A DNA stretch of 64,000 bases, taken from the NCBI GenBank assembly GCA_036380735.1, contig DASVEE010000034.1:1-64000 (forward strand). The letters run 5' to 3'. The DNA is from DASVEE01 sp036380735 (GTDB lineage: Bacteria > Acidobacteriota > Thermoanaerobaculia > Gp7-AA8). The position numbers were made by a program, and so were the translations under genes. Shown piece after piece: positions 61,013 through 64,000 of this stretch; position 1 is the first letter of the stretch, and each line of letters begins with the position of its first letter. The notes beneath the pieces were generated by a model. That model was not told the origin of the DNA. It saw nothing but the letters and a program-made list of their open reading frames with translations, and did not search any database.

Positions 61013-63157
61013 ATGCGAAGAGCTACGCTGACCCTGATCCTTTTCACTCTTCTCGCGAGTCCGCTGTACGCAGTGGACAAACACCAGTCTTACTTTTCGT
61101 ATGACGACGGAGGCACGGTCCTCCGCCAGAACGACGACGGCCGCGAAGTCGAGGTCCGCGTCAACATGCCGCTGTACCCGGGCGACGAGGTGGTCACCAA
61201 CCGCCGCGGACGCTCCGAGGTGCGGCTGTCGGACGGCAACATCGTGGGCATCGATCGCGCCACGGCCGTCCGCTTCAGCGCCATCCTCGACAGCTTCGAG
61301 GGCGAGGGCGACGAAACGATCGCCGAGCTGAGCTACGGCAAGCTGATCGTCTACCGCACCGACCGTGGACGCGAGTTCGTCCGCGTCGACACGGCGAAGG
61401 CCAGCTACGTCGCGACGCGCGAGGCGATCTACTCGATCTCCACCGATGCGCGCGGCAACGACCGCGTCAGCGTCTTCGAGGGCTCCATCGAGGTGCGCAC
61501 CCCGTCGCGCACGACCCGTCTCCGCGACGGCGAGATGGCTTCGGTCGACGACCGCGGTCTCTACGATGTGGTCAGCGACAACCTCGACTCCGCCGATGAC
61601 TTCGAGCGCTGGTTCCTCAAGCGCGCCGACCGCTACGACAAGCGCGAGAGCAAATACCTCGACAGCCGCTTCGCCTACTACGACGACGAGCTCAATGACC
61701 ACGGCCGCTGGGTCTTCCTCACCGGCATCGGCTGGTCGTGGCGCCCGTACGTCAGCGCCGGCTGGCGTCCGTACTACAACGGTTACTGGGGCCACAGCCG
61801 CTGGGGCTCGCTGACCTGGATCTCCTACGAGCCGTGGGGCTGGCTGCCGTACCACTACGGCCGCTGGGCGTACGACCCCGGCTACGGCTGGCTGTGGGTA
61901 CCGGGCAGCGGCTACTCCCCGGCGTGGGTGTACTGGATGTACGGCCCGGGCTACATCGGCTGGGCGCCCGCCGGCTACTGGGACTGCTACCGTCCGTACC
62001 ACGGCTGGGCCTACAGCCCGAACCAGCGCGCGCATTTCGGCTGGGGCTTCTATGGCCGCGTGCGTACCGATGACTTCGACCTGCGTCCCTGGACGTTCCT
62101 CGACTCGAACACCATCATCTCGACGCGCGTCGACCGCGCGGCCCTGACGACGGACGCGGTTCGTGCCCGCCTCGGACGCTCCAACGGCGGCCTGGCCACG
62201 ATCACGTCCTCGCCCGCCCGTTTCACCCGTGAAGAATTCAAGGATCCGGCCGCGGTGATCCAACGCCGCGGAATCGGAAGTGGTACCGGCGATAGAGGCG
62301 TCGGGTCCCCGGCGGATGTCACCCCATTCATCCGCCGGGACCCGGACCTCAGCGGCAACGTTCGCGATCGCATCGCGCGCGTTCAGCCGCCGTCCGAGGC
62401 CGGCCAGACCCCGGGCGGGATCCAGAGCCGTGGTCCCGCGCCGATGGACGGCGTCGTGACCGGCCGCCTCGGCCGCACCGATGAAGGTCAGGGACGTGTG
62501 ATCGACGCTTCGGCCGGCAGCAGCGGCCGCATCGAAGGGCGCATCGGCCGCGGTGACACCGGCAGCAACGAAGGCACCGTGACGACCACGCCGAAACCTG
62601 CCGACGCCGGCCGCATCAACCGCGGTGGCGACGACAAGGGCGCGGCCACGAACACCTGGCGTGACCGCCTCGGCGGCCGTGCCGCGACGACTCCATCCGA
62701 GACGCCGGCAGCAGCCGCGCCGTCGACGGACTCGCGCGGCAGCGACAGCTCGTGGCGCGGACGTGCGGTTCGTGGCGGCAGCGACGACAAGGCCGATACG
62801 GGTAGCCGCAACCGCGGCTCCTCGACCTCGACCGGTGGCGGCAACGACGCCCCGCGCCGGGTGATCAACGGCATCGGCGGCGCACGCGTCTCGCCGCCGA
62901 AGGACAGCAGCTCGGGCAGCAGCAGCGGCAGCGACCGTCCCCGCGTCCGCAGCAACGACGGCGGCAGCCGGAGCTCCGGCAGCGGCAGAAGCTCGCGCGG
63001 CAGCGGCGAATCGACCCGCAGCGCACCCGCGCCGCGCTCGGATGGCGGCAGCGCACGCTCGTCGTCGGGCTCGTCGGGGTCGTCCAACTCGGGCGGTTCC
63101 CGGTCCAGCAGCAGCGCGCCGAAGAGTGAAGGGCGCGTGCAGCGCGGTAACGACTAA
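61013..63157 (+). CDS. Secreted FecR-domain protein of the DUF6600 type
   Basis: A 714-residue exported protein (signal LTLILFTLLASPLYAVD) with AGGAGA 7 bases before ATG 61013. A FecR-like beta domain covers residues about 30-180 (VVTNRRGRSEVRLSDGNIV, YVATREAIYSISTD). The Trp/Tyr/Gly-rich middle (residues about 230-345) is the DUF6600 signature: SAGWRPYYNGYWGHSR, EPWGWLPYHYGRWAYDP, YGWLWVPGSGYSPAWVYW. The last 300 residues are a disordered Arg/Gly/Ser-rich tail. Envelope location is likely; function unknown. Confidence 0.85.
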   Translation: MRRATLTLILFTLLASPLYAVDKHQSYFSYDDGGTVLRQNDDGREVEVRVNMPLYPGDEVVTNRRGRSEVRLSDGNIVGIDRATAVRFSAILDSFEGEGDETIAELSYGKLIVYRTDRGREFVRVDTAKASYVATREAIYSISTDARGNDRVSVFEGSIEVRTPSRTTRLRDGEMASVDDRGLYDVVSDNLDSADDFERWFLKRADRYDKRESKYLDSRFAYYDDELNDHGRWVFLTGIGWSWRPYVSAGWRPYYNGYWGHSRWGSLTWISYEPWGWLPYHYGRWAYDPGYGWLWVPGSGYSPAWVYWMYGPGYIGWAPAGYWDCYRPYHGWAYSPNQRAHFGWGFYGRVRTDDFDLRPWTFLDSNTIISTRVDRAALTTDAVRARLGRSNGGLATITSSPARFTREEFKDPAAVIQRRGIGSGTGDRGVGSPADVTPFIRRDPDLSGNVRDRIARVQPPSEAGQTPGGIQSRGPAPMDGVVTGRLGRTDEGQGRVIDASAGSSGRIEGRIGRGDTGSNEGTVTTTPKPADAGRINRGGDDKGAATNTWRDRLGGRAATTPSETPAAAAPSTDSRGSDSSWRGRAVRGGSDDKADTGSRNRGSSTSTGGGNDAPRRVINGIGGARVSPPKDSSSGSSSGSDRPRVRSNDGGSRSSGSGRSSRGSGESTRSAPAPRSDGGSARSSSGSSGSSNSGGSRSSSSAPKSEGRVQRGND

Positions 63158-63164
63158 CAACTGG

Positions 63165-63192
63165 AAAGGCCCCCGAAAAGGGGGCCTTTTGG
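63165..63192 (+). terminator. Rho-independent terminator after the FecR/DUF6600 gene
   Basis: 10-bp arms AAAGGCCCCC and GGGGGCCTTT (63165-63174 and 63180-63189) with loop GAAAA and a short T run. Confidence 0.88.
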
Positions 63193-63205
63193 TTGGTGGT
63201 TCACG

Positions 63206-63352
63206 GGGAACGATAGGACAAATAGGACGAATAGGACCTATAGGACGAATAGGACCCCACCCAACCCTTCAGAGAGCTTCCCCACGGGACTCCCGGTGTT
63301 CCATAGGTCCCATCTGTCCTATAGGTCCCATTTCCCATAGGTCCCATTCACC
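63206..63352. repeat. 9-bp inverted repeat element
   Basis: The left arm starts GGGGAACGATAGGAC and runs to 63256. The right arm 63299-63352 has TTCCATAGGTCCCATCTGTCC and related units. The 42-base spacer shows no gene. Confidence 0.9.
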
Positions 63353-63380
63353 CATGCTGCCCTCGGCGGCCTGAATTCAC

Positions 63381-63386
63381 TACAAT
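63381..63386 (+). promoter_or_regulatory. -10-like box for the small membrane protein gene
   Basis: TACAAT ends 9 bases before ATG 63396, with no Shine-Dalgarno, suggesting a nearly leaderless mRNA. Confidence 0.4.
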
Positions 63387-63395
63387 CCCCCCGCA

Positions 63396-63638
63396 ATGTC
63401 GATCCCCCTCTTCTTCGCCCTCTATTGCATAGAGGCGGGGTTGTTCTTCACGGTCGTTCCCTGGACGCGGGTCTGGACGATGAATCCGCTGCTGCATCAC
63501 TTCGAGGGGCTCAGCGCGTTCGCCGATAATCCTTTCGTGCGCGGCTTCGTCTCCGGCTTCGGCGTGATCCACCTCCTGATCGGGATCAATGACATCGTCC
63601 GGCTGACGCGCGCCCGCCGGCGGAGCAGTCCTCAGTGA
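63396..63638 (+). CDS. Small two-helix membrane protein
   Basis: An 80-residue protein with two predicted membrane helices (LFFALYCIEAGLFFTVVPW and GFVSGFGVIHLLIGINDIV) and a basic tail (RLTRARRRSS). Between them is a short amphipathic part (MNPLLHHFEGLSAF). Its stop overlaps the GTG of the next gene. No family recognised; likely an accessory of the MscS-like neighbour. Confidence 0.7.
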   Translation: MSIPLFFALYCIEAGLFFTVVPWTRVWTMNPLLHHFEGLSAFADNPFVRGFVSGFGVIHLLIGINDIVRLTRARRRSSPQ

Positions 63639-64000
63639 CGCCACGCCGCTCGCGGATCGTTTTTCCCCTCATCGTCAGCATCGGCCTCTTCGGCCTTTAC
63701 TGGTTTTTCTCGGTCAACCCGCTCTACATCAGCGGGTTCGGCGACGTGCGCTACACGATCTTCGGGAAGAACCTGCAGCGGCTGCTGTTCGCCGCGTTCA
63801 TCCCGCTGATCTTCGTGCTCGTGCGCGGGATCGACGCGCTCACGTTCGACGTCTTCATGTCGAAGCGGCGCCAGGTCGCGGCGCCGGCGCTGCTGCGCGA
63901 GATCGTTTCGATCGTTCTCTACTTCGTCCTCTTCGCGACGGCGCTGGCCGGGATCCTCCATTACTCGGTCACGGGCTGGCTCGCCACCGGTACGGTGCTC
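63635..64000 (+). CDS. Membrane protein, possibly MscS-like channel (3' truncated)
   Basis: The first 122 codons are present and the frame runs off the window. Start GTG overlaps the previous stop (GTGA). Helices: IVFPLIVSIGLFGLYWFF, LLFAAFIPLIFVLVRGI and EIVSIVLYFVLFATALAGI. The last, preceded by PALLREIVS and followed by a short loop, resembles the helix before the pore helix of MscS family channels. The pore helix itself and the beta domain would lie beyond base 64000, so the call is tentative. Confidence 0.5.
   Translation, partial: MTPRRSRIVFPLIVSIGLFGLYWFFSVNPLYISGFGDVRYTIFGKNLQRLLFAAFIPLIFVLVRGIDALTFDVFMSKRRQVAAPALLREIVSIVLYFVLFATALAGILHYSVTGWLATGTVL

Overview
The window is GC-rich, densely coded DNA from a Gram-negative bacterium. 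It has a type IV pilus secretin (PilQ), many lipoproteins with clear lipoboxes, c-type cytochrome machinery and Ser/Thr kinase signalling. The b558-type succinate dehydrogenase, the large NAD-glutamate dehydrogenase, DUF2723, DUF4142 and PA2779-like proteins, and the many secreted IPT/TIG proteins would fit an Acidobacteriota-like lineage. That placement is inference, because no 16S gene or other decisive marker is present. It looks like an ordinary chromosome: no transposase, integrase, phage gene, rRNA, tRNA or CRISPR array was recognised.

Layout. 1-3.7 kb: C-terminal part of an NAD-dependent glutamate dehydrogenase, then an ECF sigma factor operon with two tiny membrane proteins. 3.8-10.7 kb: DUF2723 membrane protein, secreted Gly-rich protein, Ser/Thr kinase, alpha/beta hydrolase, secreted protein. 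11-15.1 kb: M24 peptidase lipoprotein, a MamK-like actin with an N-acetylmuramoyl-L-alanine amidase, and a DinB protein. 15.2-18.8 kb: compact minus-strand operon of cation symporter, radical SAM enzyme, heme-oxygenase-like (PqqC-like) enzyme and acyltransferase-like protein. 19-22 kb: antitoxin-like protein and two SPFH proteins. 22-28.4 kb: ahcY, an AT-hook protein, IPT protein, cytochrome c, GerMN lipoprotein, 5'-nucleotidase-like phosphatase. 28.9-32.1 kb: DesK/DesR-like two-component system with an ABC-2 exporter. 32.5-36 kb: sdhCAB. 36-40.6 kb: DUF4142 protein, two PLP enzymes, and a PA2778/PA2779-like pair. 40.9-46 kb: Rel/SpoT, hybrid histidine kinase, PAP2-like protein, rpmB. 46.2-54.5 kb: pilMNOPQ plus two lipoproteins. 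54.5-59.7 kb: TPR and roadblock proteins, accBC, aroK, phosphoesterase. 59.7-64 kb: toxin-antitoxin pair, FecR/DUF6600 protein, and a truncated MscS-like protein.

The most unusual feature is between the genes. At least 16 intergenic sites carry short tandem arrays of a 9-bp unit (GGAC-NNAT-A type). Most are arranged as a purine-rich left arm, a spacer, and a complementary right arm, with recurring edges GGAACGATAGGA and TCCTATCGTTCC. Their 9-bp periodicity is open in several frames, so naive gene calls extend into them; I trimmed those starts. Two other repeat families with a 7-bp period have the same arm-spacer-arm design (32.2, 35.9 and 56.5 kb). Two 21-bp tandem arrays also occur (28.4 and 58 kb), the first inside the spacer of a 9-bp element. 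Several genes next to these elements have a -10-like hexamer 6-13 bases before the start codon and no Shine-Dalgarno, which suggests leaderless or nearly leaderless transcripts.

All assignments come from reading the sequence and recalling family motifs; no database search was run.
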